Shown here piece by piece: positions 6,204-6,360 of a stretch of 6,360 nt of DNA. A program made the position numbers and the translations under genes. This DNA comes from an uncultured Clostridia bacterium. GTDB taxonomy: Bacteria > Bacillota > Clostridia > Oscillospirales > Oscillospiraceae. The stretch covers positions 1-6,360 of the forward strand of contig CAMGCA010000129.1 in NCBI GenBank assembly GCA_946011705.1, given 5' to 3'. The notes beneath the pieces are model-generated. The model was not told the DNA's origin, ran no database searches, and saw nothing but the letters and a program-made list of their open reading frames with translations. Position 1 is the first letter of the stretch. Every line of letters starts with the position of its first letter.

Positions 6204-6344
6204 CCAACGTATTGTCGCTGCCGTCTTGACGGTCCTGTGGACTGTCAAAGGCAGACTTTCCTCGTCTCTCCTTATGAAAAAGACCTCGTTCTGCTGAACG
6301 AGGTCTTTGTGTTGGCATTACCTATCTTCCCGGGCAGTCACCCG
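6204..6344 (+). repeat. Structured tandem repeat, unit 3 (141 bases)
   Basis: This third unit has stem A at 6218-6254 (one G-T pair in the inner stem) and a weakened stem B (AGAC 6253-6256 with GTCT 6264-6267). Stem C at 6280-6307 is a perfect 12-bp stem with loop TGCT. Stem D pairs TTGGC 6312-6316 with GCCAA 6344-6348. It is 8 bases longer than the others because its end carries an extra CGGG-CAGTCA-CCCG mini-hairpin (about 6330-6343). Confidence 0.85.
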
Positions 6345-6360
6345 CCAAGTATTGTCGGCG
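6345..6360 (+). repeat. Structured tandem repeat, start of unit 4 (cut by window edge)
   Basis: CCAAGTATTGTCG matches the first 13 bases of unit 1 exactly, then the sequence reads GCG where the other units read CTG. The array therefore continues beyond the window, possibly with a diverged copy. Confidence 0.65.

Noticed and set aside
6054..6318. Minus-strand small frames of 64 and 68 codons in the repeat array
   Set aside because: Their sequence is the translated repeat (QDGSDNTLAYPG recurring) and their codons fall across stems. The changes between copies preserve RNA pairing rather than protein.
5938..6360. CRISPR array
   Set aside because: The period is about 133 bases with the entire unit repeated and no unique spacers, and no cas gene is present.

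Overview
The window looks like chromosomal DNA of a Clostridia-type Firmicute, probably a gut Oscillospiraceae-like anaerobe. This rests on strong AGGAGG-type ribosome binding sites, ATGA start/stop overlaps, Firmicutes-style lipoprotein signal peptides, moderately GC-rich coding DNA and the protein families present. I cannot name a species from the sequence alone. All convincing genes are on the + strand.

Layout. Positions 1-439 hold no convincing gene. They are AT-richer and contain a palindromic hairpin, a duplicated 12-base promoter-like word and an inverted repeat that overlaps the likely promoter of the first operon. Positions 440-3612 form a tight four-gene operon: a zinc-type (ZnuA/AdcA-like) substrate-binding lipoprotein, its ABC ATPase (ZnuC-like), its ABC-3 membrane permease (ZnuB-like), and the tRNA m6t6A37 methyltransferase TrmO. 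The first three overlap by ATGA and trmO follows after one base. A UUCG-loop Rho-independent terminator closes the operon. Positions 3733-5801 carry a large lipoprotein with its own promoter. It has an N-terminal helical region, a linker and a cellulase-like (GH5-type TIM-barrel) C-terminal half. Positions expected to hold catalytic residues are changed (GR where NE is usual, Cys where Arg is usual), and the reading frame is broken just before the natural C-terminus, so the last 22 codons lie in another frame. A strong hairpin terminator follows.

The last ~420 bases (5938-6360) are a tandem array of structured, non-coding-looking units of 133, 133 and 141 bases plus the start of a fourth that runs off the window. 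Each unit repeats the same set of hairpins: a 37-base two-part stem-loop, a short stem, a 12-bp terminator-like stem, and a junction stem that joins one unit to the next. Most stem substitutions between copies keep pairing as G-U on the + strand. This array is the least explained element here.

Together, the first operon would import zinc (capture outside the cell, membrane transport, ATP hydrolysis) and co-express a tRNA modification enzyme. The large lipoprotein would sit on the cell surface and could bind carbohydrate, though hydrolytic activity is doubtful.
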